In this document: positions 1 to 8,743 of the stretch, in pieces
Layout of the letters: the number at the start of each line of letters is the position of its first letter
Numbering within the stretch: the stretch's first letter is position 1
Assembly: GCA_964510225.1 (NCBI GenBank)
Contig: CAZEAN010000009.1
Location: forward strand, 11,624-75,623
DNA length: 64,000 nt
Direction: 5' to 3'
DNA from: CAZEAN01 sp964510225
Lineage (GTDB): Bacteria > Planctomycetota > Planctomycetia > Isosphaerales > Isosphaeraceae
Notes under the pieces: model-generated
Database searches by the model: none
The model's input: only the letters and a program-made list of their open reading frames with translations
Told to the model about the DNA's origin: nothing
Position numbers and translations under genes: made by a program

Positions 1-846
1 AAGCGTTTCGATTAAGTCGGTCGCCTCCAGTGCCGCAACCAGAGTGGTGAGATTGGGGTCTCCGGAGGCGAGTTCGGTGATGTCTTCGATGACCGCTTGA
101 TTCGTTGTGACGAATTCGGGTGATGTGAGGACGATCGCCTCGAACTCGAAACGACCGAGTCCATTCTGCAGGGACTCGAGGAAGGCGGGTTGACCGACGG
201 CATCGGGTGCGCGGAGAAGCAGGTCGGCATACGTTTCGTCAATCAAATCTTCCGATGCCTCGACGCTGCCCACGATAATGGAGGCAACTTCGAATCGTCC
301 GACCCCGTTCTCAAGTGCTTCGAGAAAATCTCCCTGTCCCACACCGTCGATGAGCCGACCCAAAACATCAGAATAGACAGACTGCAGGAACCCTTCATTC
401 GTTCCTCCGCCCTGGGTCAAGAAGTACTCATCCGAGGCTAAGATGCTCGCCAGCGCTGTTTCGAAACCCTGAGGAGTGCGGAGGATTTCGCTGAAGATCG
501 GTGCCCCAAAACCGTCCGGGTCACGGTCCAGGAGGTCCTGGTAGAGCCCCTCGACCTCGGCAGTGACAACCTCGTCACTGTCTTGAAGATCCCGAACGAA
601 TGTTGATGTCGCGGCTGGGCCTGAGTTGACGAACCCGATGCCGGTCTCGAGTTCATCAGGTTCCGGAGGTCGCCCGACAACTTCGTAATAAAGCTGTGTG
701 ACGTAAGCATCCGCCCCGCCCTCAACCTCGGCAGCAGCGATCGTACCAGCGCCTGTTGAGAGCAGCGTCCGCTCTTCCATCGGTTCGAGACACGGCGTGA
801 GTATTCGTTGGATCCGACGTTGGGAAGATTGGTGAGATACAAACAT
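1..846 (-). CDS. DUF4214-like repeat exoprotein, 3' end beyond window
   Basis: This is the first 282 residues of a longer surface or secreted protein; the frame is open to the window edge. An N-terminal motif LEPMEERTLLS (residues 20-30) matches the planctomycete extracellular-protein signature. It is followed by four degenerate repeats of about 40-50 residues, each starting with a Y-x-D/E-(L/V)-(L/V)-x-R type motif (residues near 54, 102, 158 and 206: YEVVGRP, YQDLLDR, YSDVLGR, YADLLLR) and ending in a hydrophobic stretch before S-x-E-(F/Y/A). This is the pattern of DUF4214 repeats, which are common in large bacterial exoproteins. The ATG at 846 was chosen because the LExRxLLS motif then lies close to the N terminus, and a GAGG lies about 9 bases upstream. 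The repeat call is by eye; function is unknown. Confidence 0.75.
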   Translation of the reverse strand, partial: MFVSHQSSQRRIQRILTPCLEPMEERTLLSTGAGTIAAAEVEGGADAYVTQLYYEVVGRPPEPDELETGIGFVNSGPAATSTFVRDLQDSDEVVTAEVEGLYQDLLDRDPDGFGAPIFSEILRTPQGFETALASILASDEYFLTQGGGTNEGFLQSVYSDVLGRLIDGVGQGDFLEALENGVGRFEVASIIVGSVEASEDLIDETYADLLLRAPDAVGQPAFLESLQNGLGRFEFEAIVLTSPEFVTTNQAVIEDITELASGDPNLTTLVAALEATDLIETL

Positions 847-1469
847 TGAAAAGACCTCGTCACTGATGCAAGTGAACGTATGAAGTGATCATGTGGAGCA
901 TCACGTCATTTTCTGAATAGAATGGCGTACTGCTCGCCATCTTTATCAGCACTTGCACACGCTGCGACAAGGCTTTTGTCTAAATTTTTTCCTGAATTTC
1001 CTAGATTGCCAAGATGCGGTCGTTTGAGGTGCGCATTCCTATTCGGCCCAGGACAATGTCGTAGGGCTGATTGGGAAAGCAAAGCATATTAGTGATTCGA
1101 AATGAAGTTGGCCTAGACGACACAAAACTGGGGTTGGCCATACGAGTTGCGCGGGAACTCCGAGACTTCGACAACACACCGCAGTGGATCCGTTGTTGTT
1201 TCGAATCAACACGACTGCCATCACGCGCGTGTTTAAACTTGCAATTTCAGCTCGATGAGCCTTTTAGAGCGCCTGTGGTGCCTAAGGATGTTCCCTCGTT
1301 TACGCTTTCTGTTCTTGGTTGCGAACGGCCTGTCACAAATGGTGCTTCGCAATCGTTTGCATCATGCATTGCACGAGGTTCTCCACAACGTGGAGGAGGT
1401 AAACCAGACCCCTTGCAATGGCCCTAGCCGCTTTTCTTTGCCATCAACAACCCTGGAACTACCGAAACG
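847..1469. other. Gene-less spacer between divergent genes
   Basis: No convincing gene lies here. Open frames present have no ribosome binding site and no protein-like composition. The stretch must hold the promoters of the repeat exoprotein on the minus strand and the PEP-CTERM protein on the plus strand. An AT-rich patch occurs near 975-1000, but I cannot identify promoter boxes with confidence. Confidence 0.5.
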
Positions 1470-2138
1470 ATGAGTTCATTCTCCTTCGCAAACCGAATTC
1501 TCCTCCCTACCATTGTGCTGTTCGCCGCCAGTATCTTCGCCGGCAACACTGCCTCCGCAAGCTCGCTCATGTTCACCTTGGGTGGCACCGACAATTTCGG
1601 TACGGACCCAATCCAAGTCGACGTCACCATCGAAGAGATGGGCGATGACCTCAAGTTCACGGTGACGTTGGTTCCCGACACAATTGACGGCACAAACAAC
1701 ATTGGGGACATCCGGGGCATTTTCTTCGATGTCAGCGATGACAGCATCATCAACACCCTCAGCGTTACTGGTGCTGATGTTACTGATTCAGAGTTCCAAG
1801 CAAACAGTGTCATCAACTTCGGTGGTGGCAACAATCTGAATCCGGCCGATCCCTTCGACGCCGGTCTTACTATCGGAACTCCGGGTATGGGTAACGACGA
1901 CATTCAGACGACCATGTTCGTTCTCTCCAGCAGCACAACTGTTCTTACGCTCGACTTCGTCAACAACGAGCGCCTCGGCGTCCGAGCAACAAGTGTCGGC
2001 CCAGCTAACAGCGGCCGAGAAGGCAGCTCTAAAATTGCTGGAATCGTTTTCGTTCCCGAACCCTCGACACTTGCCCTCTCGGGAATTGCCGGCATCGCTG
2101 GTCTTGGTCTGGCACTTCGACGCCGAGCACGCGGCTGA
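1470..2138 (+). CDS. PEP-CTERM sorting-domain protein
   Basis: This 222-residue exported protein has an N-terminal signal peptide (hydrophobic residues 10-24, likely cleavage after an Ala-rich NTASA segment). Its C terminus is a textbook PEP-CTERM tail: VPEP at residues 195-198, a hydrophobic helix rich in Gly and Ala (residues 201-216), and a final RRRARG. Such tails are recognised and removed by an exosortase, which ties the protein to export and extracellular polymer biosynthesis. The central 150 residues are Asp/Thr/Gly-rich and probably form a beta-sandwich; I recognise no catalytic motif. No exosortase gene is visible in the window. The ATG has no strong Shine-Dalgarno sequence but places the signal peptide correctly. 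Confidence 0.85.
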   Translation: MSSFSFANRILLPTIVLFAASIFAGNTASASSLMFTLGGTDNFGTDPIQVDVTIEEMGDDLKFTVTLVPDTIDGTNNIGDIRGIFFDVSDDSIINTLSVTGADVTDSEFQANSVINFGGGNNLNPADPFDAGLTIGTPGMGNDDIQTTMFVLSSSTTVLTLDFVNNERLGVRATSVGPANSGREGSSKIAGIVFVPEPSTLALSGIAGIAGLGLALRRRARG

Positions 2139-2190
2139 TCGATCGAAGAAGATCAACTTGCCTCATTAACTATTCTTGCACCACGCCTCA

Positions 2191-2238
2191 AACCACAACC
2201 ACGCACCTTGGTGGATCAAGTTCTGGGCGGTTGTGGTT
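2191..2238. terminator. Inverted repeat between convergent genes
   Basis: A perfect 10-base inverted repeat (AACCACAACC at 2191-2200, GGTTGTGGTT at 2229-2238) encloses a 28-base loop. It lies between the stop of the PEP-CTERM gene and the stop of the ACT-domain gene on the opposite strand, so a bidirectional terminator is likely. There is no clean T-run, so termination strength is uncertain. Confidence 0.4.
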
Positions 2239-2254
2239 GTTCAGTATGACTAAA

Positions 2255-2746
2255 TTAGAGCCTGAGGTCGGCCTCGGAAAGAATCTCGAAGCCCATTGTT
2301 TTGAGGGTCTGTCCAGCGAGTTCGACATTATCGATGTGCATCGCCACCGCGCCAAAGCCATGGGGGCGAACCAAAAGCGGATAGGCGTAGTGGATGTTCA
2401 GTTCGCCCTGCAGAAGCGCTGTGCAGAGCCCGTTCAGGGTGTGAACGCCATTACCGAGTTCGGTAACGAGCAGTTCATTTTCGGCGAAGGGGAGTTCGGC
2501 ATTTTTTAAAATCTCTCGCCCTTGCTCACAGTGGCTAAGCATCACCCGGACGATGCAACAATCGGCCGAATCGGCGATCGAGAGCCCCACGATGCCAACG
2601 CGGGTCCCATCGAATGCGCGGACCAATTCCAAGAGCTGTCCGACCCGATTTTCCAAGAAGACAGAGAATTGCGTAATTGTGGGCCAGCTATAACCTTCCA
2701 TCGTTTCGAAGGTGATACCGGCGGCGTCGTCTTCACCCAAACTCAT
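2255..2746 (-). CDS. ACT-domain protein (acetolactate synthase regulatory-like)
   Basis: This 163-residue protein has two ACT-like halves. The first (about residues 24-95) opens with the phrase QFSVFLENRVGQLLELV, typical of ACT domains that bind small ligands such as amino acids. The second (about 97-160) contains LCTALLQGELNIHYAYPLL. Similar stand-alone ACT proteins in planctomycetes are often annotated as acetolactate synthase related, but no catalytic subunit lies nearby, so a ligand-sensing role is an inference. The start at 2746 was chosen over an upstream in-frame start because GGAGG sits 6 bases before this ATG. No ilvB or ilvC neighbour supports a direct place in branched-chain amino acid synthesis. 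Confidence 0.75.
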   Translation of the reverse strand: MSLGEDDAAGITFETMEGYSWPTITQFSVFLENRVGQLLELVRAFDGTRVGIVGLSIADSADCCIVRVMLSHCEQGREILKNAELPFAENELLVTELGNGVHTLNGLCTALLQGELNIHYAYPLLVRPHGFGAVAMHIDNVELAGQTLKTMGFEILSEADLRL

Positions 2747-3228
2747 CAGGCGCCTCCGTTGCAAACGAGACGAACGACCAAGCCCGTATCCCCAACTGTA
2801 TCTTTGGAGAGCGACGGTTTGGGTTGTCAGTGCAAGAATGGCCTTAACCACTTTCCATCTAAAGTTTAACGTCCAGTCAGTGAGGGGTCAATTCGGATCA
2901 ACCGATACATCCGTTGTTCCCATCTAATAACGGACGGATCCGCCCTGATCCTCAATTTCGGGAAAAGTGCACTCCCTCACCGTGCCGATTGAGGACTCAG
3001 AAAAGGGAGAGAATTCTCGAGACGATCGAAACGTCTGAGAAGCAGGGTCGATTGAGTTTACCGATCGACGTGATTCTGACACGCCGGTCGGGTCTCATCG
3101 ATCAGTCGGAAACGGAAATCCAACAATCAACGGGGCGTTGGCCGAGTCGTCTCCCTCCAACAGGGCTCTGAGAAGCCCGAGGGAAGACGAGCTGAGGCGG
3201 CCCGCACCTGCACCGGAGACAGAAGTCC
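2747..3228. other. Gene-less spacer, divergent promoters expected
   Basis: About 480 bases between divergent genes. I see no protein-coding frame with a ribosome binding site and no clear RNA gene. Promoters for the ACT-domain gene and the following secreted protein should lie here, but no strong hexamer pair stands out. Confidence 0.4.
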
Positions 3229-4560
3229 ATGAACTGGCGACGATTCGAGCTGGTCCGGGCCGGGGCTGTCGCGGCCTTCCTTGCATCAGTAGTCACGTTG
3301 ACAGCGAATGCACAAGAACCGGTTGAACCGGTCCCAGGTGCTGACTTTATCGCCCACTCTGTTGATCTTTTGAAAGCTCAGCGCGACGGTCAACTTGCTG
3401 TCGACGCACGGGGTGCCGGCGATGATCAAGTGAAGCTCCATATCCAGAACATCTCTGGTCGTCGGCTCCAAGTGATCATTCCTTCCGGCCTGGTCGCCTC
3501 GGCAGCAACTGGCCAAGGTGCATTCCAGAGCATGGGGATCGGTCGCCTCTCGAATCATGACGAGGCGTTCGGGGCCTTCGAACGGTCAGATAGCTCTGAA
3601 AGCGCCGGGTTCCGTTCAGTCGGGATTGCTGATGCTCCCGATGCCGAGTCGGTTGCGATCGCCGGTGGCCAGGAAGTGACGATCCTCCTTCCTGCGGTCT
3701 GCTTGAACCTTGGTCTCCCCGACCCCAAGCCTACGGATCGATTCGAGTTGATGGATGTTAGCGAATACAGCAATGACGAACGCGTTCAAAAAGCACTCCG
3801 ATCACTCGGAAATCTCGGTACGGGACGTCGCGTCGCTCAAGTGGTGATGTGGCACGTCTGCAACAATTACAGCCTTGAGCAGATTGCCCGACTCGCGCCT
3901 CAAATCGCGAATCAATGGGAGTTCGCCCTTGCAGACCGATTTGTCGAAGCACTCGATGCTTCGGTTGGCACCGAGGTCGTTGATCCAGCATACCTTCAAG
4001 AAGGTCGGATTTTCGTTCGAGTTCAAGGCGACGCCCAAATCGCCGAAGAAGTCGATCGTCTTGCTACCGAACTCGATGGAGCCTGGATTCTCGGTCTCCG
4101 AGCCCGCGCACTCCAAAATGAATACGCCCCGAAAACCTCGGGTCCTGCTCTCTACCTGATCGTGACCCTCAACGCTGGGGCCGATACCGTGACCGCTGGC
4201 CGTGTGGCGGTCCATGGCTCGGCACGAGACGCTGAATGGCAGAATGGTGGAGTCGCCAAGTTTGTTGCGGAGCGACCCCTCAACGAGATCGATGGTCTCG
4301 AACTCGCTGACGAACTTGAACGAGCGATTGCCAACAAGTTCGTGAAGGTTCGTCCCAACCGACGGACGAAGGGTGGTCTGGTCTACAGACTCTCGAACGG
4401 ACTCCCCCTGACGATCGCTCACCTCACAATCGATCCCAACGGCGACGGTACTTCTCTCCTTTCAGTAGAGTCGATCGGCATTGCTCCGCTCCGGACCGCC
4501 GAAGTCACCGTCCCGAGCGAGACCCTCCTCATCGAACGACTCGAACTCAACGGTCTGTGA
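3229..4560 (+). CDS. Uncharacterised exported protein
   Basis: This 443-residue protein starts with a signal peptide (charged MNWRRFE, hydrophobic residues 11-25, probable cleavage at TANA-QE). Residues about 65-215 form a compact domain with a first strand run VKLHIQNISGRRLQVIIPSG, a later QEVTILLPAVCLNLGLPDP, and a helical part around VVMWHVCNNYSLEQIARLA. The C-terminal half (about 240-443) alternates strands and helices and includes VKVRPNRRTKGGL. Two cysteines (VCLN and HVCN) are the only obvious candidates for a disulfide. I recognise no family with known function. It is transcribed alone, convergent with the sialidase-like gene. Confidence 0.75.
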   Translation: MNWRRFELVRAGAVAAFLASVVTLTANAQEPVEPVPGADFIAHSVDLLKAQRDGQLAVDARGAGDDQVKLHIQNISGRRLQVIIPSGLVASAATGQGAFQSMGIGRLSNHDEAFGAFERSDSSESAGFRSVGIADAPDAESVAIAGGQEVTILLPAVCLNLGLPDPKPTDRFELMDVSEYSNDERVQKALRSLGNLGTGRRVAQVVMWHVCNNYSLEQIARLAPQIANQWEFALADRFVEALDASVGTEVVDPAYLQEGRIFVRVQGDAQIAEEVDRLATELDGAWILGLRARALQNEYAPKTSGPALYLIVTLNAGADTVTAGRVAVHGSARDAEWQNGGVAKFVAERPLNEIDGLELADELERAIANKFVKVRPNRRTKGGLVYRLSNGLPLTIAHLTIDPNGDGTSLLSVESIGIAPLRTAEVTVPSETLLIERLELNGL

Positions 4561-4725
4561 TCGGAAACGAATCGTCGCTCCTGCACCGTACTATTCGGCG
4601 TGAATCGCCCTAGCGCTTGGTTCAGTGTGACCGGCCAAGGCGTGCTGAAGGAAGCTGCCCTCAAGTTGATCCCAAGTTGCTTCCGACCCTTCCTTCAGTC
4701 GCCTTGGTCGATGTGCTTCAACTTC

Positions 4726-6573
4726 TTATGGTGAAGTTTGAATCCTTCCTCGGACCGCTCGGTAGTTGCCGATCGATTCAGTCGTTGTCAGGTAGCGCTT
4801 GTAGATACGGAAGAGTGAAGCCGTGCCCTGAAACTCGTCGCTAATCTGGGCTTCAGCAGTCCCGTTGATTGTGCTGAAGAAGGGTGAGAAACGGGTGTAG
4901 CCAAAGGGTGAATCACCACCATCGAGTAAATCGCCGTCGACGACAAGACTTAGAACCTTCGATTCACCGTCGATATTGATCACAATGTGATGTTTTGTAT
5001 GCGGCTGGATGACTTGGTTCCCTGATCGATGAACCACCAGACTGCTAAGGTCATCAAGGAGGACTTGAATCTGCCCGTCCTTCAGAAGTGAGACCTCGAT
5101 CCCCTGACCCTTGTGTCGGACGGCGCCGTGTGCAGGAGGCGGTGTCGCACTCACCCGAGTGCTCAACAGAATCTGATCCTTGTGGAGTGGACCAGTCTCG
5201 ATCGCAAACTCAAGGGCAGCACTGGCTCCGTTCCAGATCGGACCGAACTCCGGGATCGGATGGGTCAGACCTTGAATCGCGTCACTCCCAGCGCGTTCAA
5301 ATGCCAGTCCCTCGCGGGTGACTTCCTTGCGTTCAAACTGATTCCAAAGCTGCTCAAGGAAATCAGATGGAACTTCATGAATCCGCGCCGTTGTTTTCTG
5401 GGTTTCGGAGATAAAATAGCGACCATCAGCTTCAAGCCAGTCGGGATAGGAAATCCCGTTGTGGTACTCTTCGTCGTAGAGGAAAACCTCGGGCTGTGTC
5501 CAGTGAATGTACCCGTCTCGTTCGATGCCACCGGCAAGCCAAGTTGGGTTCCGACTCCCTCGGACCACACCGGTGTAGTTTGTGGTCCCATTGTTGTGGA
5601 AGAAGAGGAGATACTTGCCGTTCTTGAACCGTGTGATTTTGTTCAACGCCCGAGGTTGCTTGATCCGTTTCCCTCCGGGGTAGTAAGTCGACCATCCCGT
5701 CTTCCAAGTCCTCCCCTGGTCTCGACTGTACGACTGCCCAGCGAACCCTGCGACTGTCCGAAAGACGGCGTACAAACTACCGTCACTCAGAGAAACGAGA
5801 TTATGTTCGTCGGCCACGGCACCTTCTGAAGCCTGGATCCCTACGTTCCCTTCAGGTAGCGTCTCCCAGATGATTTTTGAAGGATCGGACTCTGAGAGGA
5901 GGTTGGGACTTTTAAGCACGCAACCTTCCGACCTGTGCATAAACCCTCGACCAAAGTTCCCAACTTTTCCCATCCCCATAAACACATCAGTTCCTACGAC
6001 TATCGGTTTCGAGATGCTCCAGAAGAACTGGACCGCACCGTCGTAGACGTTCTGCTGATCAATCTCGAAGTTCCGCATGGGGATTCGGTATCGCTCATTT
6101 GACCAAGTGATGCCGCCATTGTCTGAGTACTTAAACATCAGTGCGCCTAAAGTGTCGACGCGCTGAAGTGGTTTCCCTCGATAGTCCTTTATGGTCCGGC
6201 GATTCTCAAAGTTGTAGGTATAGATTGCATAGATCCTTCCCGATGATGCCACGAAGGGTACGACCCAGGAGGCCTCGGGGCCGTTGGCGGGCTCAATGTC
6301 AACCAATCCGGACCAGGTTCTCCCTTGGTCGAAGCTCCGAGTGGCGACGACGTGTTGTCCTGAGGAACCCTCACGGCCGCTTCCGGTCGTCATCAAGCAG
6401 AGCCAATGGCCTTCCGGAGTTTCAACTAGATAAGGTTGATCGCAATAGCCTTCGCTTGGAATCTCGGCGATCGCATTGTTTAGGTTCCGCCAATCGTCTG
6501 CATCGACGTGGCAGGGAAATCCCTGGCTGACGAGCGCCAAACCCAAGAAACCACATGTTAGCTTCAGTCCCAT
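4726..6573 (-). CDS. Exported BNR-repeat sialidase-like protein with C-terminal lectin-like domain
   Basis: This 615-residue secreted protein has a signal peptide (residues 1-25) and at least three Asp boxes of the type S-x-D-x-G-x-T-W, at about residues 80-87 (SFDQGRTW), 150-157 (SDNGGITW) and 283-290 (SRDQGRTW). These mark a six-bladed sialidase propeller. Residues about 430-610 look like a concanavalin/LamG-type beta-sandwich that could bind glycan. Sialidases release terminal sialic acids; the family also includes enzymes and proteins with other or no activity, so the substrate is not established. An excellent GGGGAG lies 7 bases before the ATG. It is divergent from the DUF1501 gene and close to the sulfatase operon, which fits extracellular glycan breakdown. 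Confidence 0.8.
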   Translation of the reverse strand: MGLKLTCGFLGLALVSQGFPCHVDADDWRNLNNAIAEIPSEGYCDQPYLVETPEGHWLCLMTTGSGREGSSGQHVVATRSFDQGRTWSGLVDIEPANGPEASWVVPFVASSGRIYAIYTYNFENRRTIKDYRGKPLQRVDTLGALMFKYSDNGGITWSNERYRIPMRNFEIDQQNVYDGAVQFFWSISKPIVVGTDVFMGMGKVGNFGRGFMHRSEGCVLKSPNLLSESDPSKIIWETLPEGNVGIQASEGAVADEHNLVSLSDGSLYAVFRTVAGFAGQSYSRDQGRTWKTGWSTYYPGGKRIKQPRALNKITRFKNGKYLLFFHNNGTTNYTGVVRGSRNPTWLAGGIERDGYIHWTQPEVFLYDEEYHNGISYPDWLEADGRYFISETQKTTARIHEVPSDFLEQLWNQFERKEVTREGLAFERAGSDAIQGLTHPIPEFGPIWNGASAALEFAIETGPLHKDQILLSTRVSATPPPAHGAVRHKGQGIEVSLLKDGQIQVLLDDLSSLVVHRSGNQVIQPHTKHHIVINIDGESKVLSLVVDGDLLDGGDSPFGYTRFSPFFSTINGTAEAQISDEFQGTASLFRIYKRYLTTTESIGNYRAVRGRIQTSP

Positions 6574-6728
6574 TTGTTCGCTCCCCGTTGCTCATTGAGT
6601 CCGATCGTTGTATCAAAGAAATTAGAGAGGACCAGGATCTAGCCATGCAATGACTCGGAAGTTCAGGTTAGCTTGGTTTGGGTCCGCCCGCGAGCCTCTT
6701 CACTTTAATTGAACTGAGAGGTGTTGCC

Positions 6729-8210
6729 TTGCGATCGATCCCACAGCACGCCGTCTTAAACCGTAGTCGGCTCCACCACCCTCGGTTCACCCGTCGGGAA
6801 ATGATCCAAGCAGGCGCCATCGGCTTACTCGGTCTTGGGTCGGCAGATCTCCGCGAACTGCGGGCTGCTGAGCTGGCGGAATTCTCCGGAGGCTCCGAAC
6901 CGAAGGCCAAGGCTGTTATCTACATCTTTCTCTCAGGTGGACTCGCACAACACGAAAGCTTCGACATGAAGCCGGATGCCCCCGACGAGATCCGTGGCGA
7001 GTTTCGACCGATCGCGACCACCGTTCCTGGCTTGGAGATTTCTGAACATTTGCCGCTGCTCGCTGCTCGCGCGCACCAGTGGTCGCTGGTCCGGTCCCTG
7101 ACTCATCCTTGGAACGAACACTCGCAAGGCCATCAGGTGATGCTCTCCGGTCGATCCACACTGCCGCCCGGATTCAATGCGTCACGTCCAAAGCCAAGTG
7201 ACTGGCCAGCGATTGCGGCAGTCGCCGGCGGCCTGACCGAATCTCGTGGGAACCTTCCACCTGCCGTCGTTCTCCCTGAACGCCTCGTCCACAATACGGG
7301 ACGAGTGATTCCTGGACAATTCGCGGGCTTGATGGGACCGCATCGAGACCCCTGGTTTATCGAAGCTTCCCCATTTGATCCCAAAGGCTACGGCGCCTAC
7401 CCAGAGTTTGGTTTTGACCATCAGGAACGGGGCATTCCTCCACTCGAAAAGCGGTTCCACGCCCCGACGCTTTCGCTCCCGGAAGGTCTCGACAATGGTC
7501 GGCTCCAGAATCGCCTTGCTCTGCTCGGAGCACTCGATCGGAAACGACAATCGCTCCGAAACGCTCAGGCCAACGACTCCTTCGCCCACCATCAAGATGC
7601 TGCCGTTGCCTTGATGACGGAACCGTCCGTCCGAGATGCATTTGATGTTGCGAATGCCGATCCCAAGGTACTGGAACGTTACGGCGATAACCTCTTTGGT
7701 TGGTCTCTCTTAATGGCCAAGCGACTTGTCAAGACGGGCGTTAATCTCGTACAAGTCAATTTAGGAAATAATGAAACTTGGGATACTCATGGTAACGCAT
7801 TTCCTCACCTGAAGGAAAAATTGTTCCCACCTACCGATCGAGCCCTCTCTGCCTTGCTCGACGATCTTGTTGCTGAAGGATTGCTTGACTCCACTCTCAT
7901 CGTCATGGCTGGAGAATTTGGCCGAACCCCCAAGATCTCCCACTTGCCCAAGAGCTACGAAAAGCCTGGTCGGGATCATTGGGGGCTCGCGCAGTCAGTC
8001 TGGATCGCGGGCGGTGGTATTCAAGGAGGCCGAGTGATCGGAGCAACTGATCGGATTGGGAGTGAGCCATCACGCGAACCGCAGACCCCAGAAAACTTCG
8101 CGGCCACTATCTATCAAGCACTCGGGCTTCCGAAGACAGCAGCATGGCATGACGAACAAGATCGCCCCCACTATATTTACCACGGCGATCCCATTATCGG
8201 TCTCACTTGA
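6729..8210 (+). CDS. DUF1501 family protein, Tat-exported
   Basis: This is a full-length DUF1501 protein of about 493 residues. The N terminus carries a twin-arginine signal (FTRREMIQAG followed by a short hydrophobic IGLLGLG), as usual for this family. Conserved family phrases include the segment around FLSGGLAQHESFDMKP, HSQGHQVMLSGRS, WDTHGNAF and VMAGEFGRTPK. DUF1501 resembles the alkaline phosphatase/sulfatase fold superfamily, but its reaction is unknown. No ATG fits in front of the Tat motif. I chose TTG at 6729 because GAGAGG lies 7 bases upstream; an earlier TTG at 6678 lacks a Shine-Dalgarno sequence. In planctomycetes these genes usually sit with a DUF1549/DUF1553 cytochrome partner, which is absent here. 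Confidence 0.85.
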   Translation: MRSIPQHAVLNRSRLHHPRFTRREMIQAGAIGLLGLGSADLRELRAAELAEFSGGSEPKAKAVIYIFLSGGLAQHESFDMKPDAPDEIRGEFRPIATTVPGLEISEHLPLLAARAHQWSLVRSLTHPWNEHSQGHQVMLSGRSTLPPGFNASRPKPSDWPAIAAVAGGLTESRGNLPPAVVLPERLVHNTGRVIPGQFAGLMGPHRDPWFIEASPFDPKGYGAYPEFGFDHQERGIPPLEKRFHAPTLSLPEGLDNGRLQNRLALLGALDRKRQSLRNAQANDSFAHHQDAAVALMTEPSVRDAFDVANADPKVLERYGDNLFGWSLLMAKRLVKTGVNLVQVNLGNNETWDTHGNAFPHLKEKLFPPTDRALSALLDDLVAEGLLDSTLIVMAGEFGRTPKISHLPKSYEKPGRDHWGLAQSVWIAGGGIQGGRVIGATDRIGSEPSREPQTPENFAATIYQALGLPKTAAWHDEQDRPHYIYHGDPIIGLT

Positions 8211-8364
8211 GCACCAGTGTGGGAGTCTGGAATCGTTTTGGACAATGGCTTCCCAACCAATCCAGCCCACGTCTAGACTCGACGAAACAGAGTACAATCG
8301 GTTGGTGGCTCGCGGAGCACGGTCGGGTATCAATCGAGATCATGAGAACTCTTGGAGGACGACC

Positions 8365-8709
8365 ATGGGTGTTGATTTCTCCCACGGGAATGCCCACTTC
8401 GGGTACACGTCGTTCAGACAGTTTCGACAGACACTTGCGAACACCGTGGGCATCGATCTGAACGACATGGAAGGCTTTGGTGGGATGAGGCCGTGGTCAG
8501 AAATCGAGGACCCACTCGTGCCTTTCCTCTCACGGAATGATTACGATGGCTACCTTACTGTTGACGAATGCTCAGCGGTGATCCAACGTGTTAAAGAGAT
8601 CCAGAGCGACAAGAAAGCTTGGTACCCCATGAGGAGTGAGCCTTGGGAGGAAGTCCTCGACGGACTCGAGGAGGCTGTCCGGCGCGGTGAGCCGCTTAAG
8701 TGGGGATAA
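8365..8709 (+). CDS. Small uncharacterised protein with EF-hand-like segment
   Basis: A 114-residue protein beginning MGVDFSHGNAHFGYTSF. A GGAGG lies 7 bases upstream of the ATG, which decides this start over longer in-frame alternatives. The middle reads LSRNDYDGYLTVDEC, which aligns with a calcium-binding EF-hand loop (D-x-D-G-x-L-x-x-x-E) except that position 1 is Arg, so calcium binding is uncertain. The overall pattern (SHGNAH near the N terminus, MEGFG, DP, then D-x-D-G-x-L-T) resembles a family of small unannotated proteins known mainly from actinobacteria; this is from memory and needs a search. It is cytosolic by sequence, with no signal or membrane segment, and lies 154 bases after the DUF1501 gene. 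Confidence 0.7.
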   Translation: MGVDFSHGNAHFGYTSFRQFRQTLANTVGIDLNDMEGFGGMRPWSEIEDPLVPFLSRNDYDGYLTVDECSAVIQRVKEIQSDKKAWYPMRSEPWEEVLDGLEEAVRRGEPLKWG

Positions 8710-8742
8710 CGCACTGGGTTAACCAGGTACGGCTTATCCCCA
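8701..8742. terminator. Inverted repeat between convergent genes, overlapping a stop codon
   Basis: A perfect 9-base inverted repeat (TGGGGATAA at 8701-8709, TTATCCCCA at 8734-8742) includes the TAA stop of the small plus-strand protein and ends just before the stop of the minus-strand sulfatase. A smaller inner CTGG/CCAG pairing is possible. It is a probable bidirectional terminator but lacks a T-run. Confidence 0.45.
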
Positions 8743-8743
8743 A

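Noticed and set aside
438..863. Minus-strand frame of 141 codons over the repeat exoprotein
   Set aside because: It is another frame of the same strand as the repeat exoprotein, which has clear repeats and an export motif; this one has Ser/Arg-rich shadow composition.
1071..1427. Plus-strand frame of 118 codons
   Set aside because: No ribosome binding site, no family features, and a composition unlike real genes nearby.
5113..5829. 238-codon frame opposite the sialidase-like gene
   Set aside because: Shadow frame; the sialidase shows three Asp boxes and a signal peptide.
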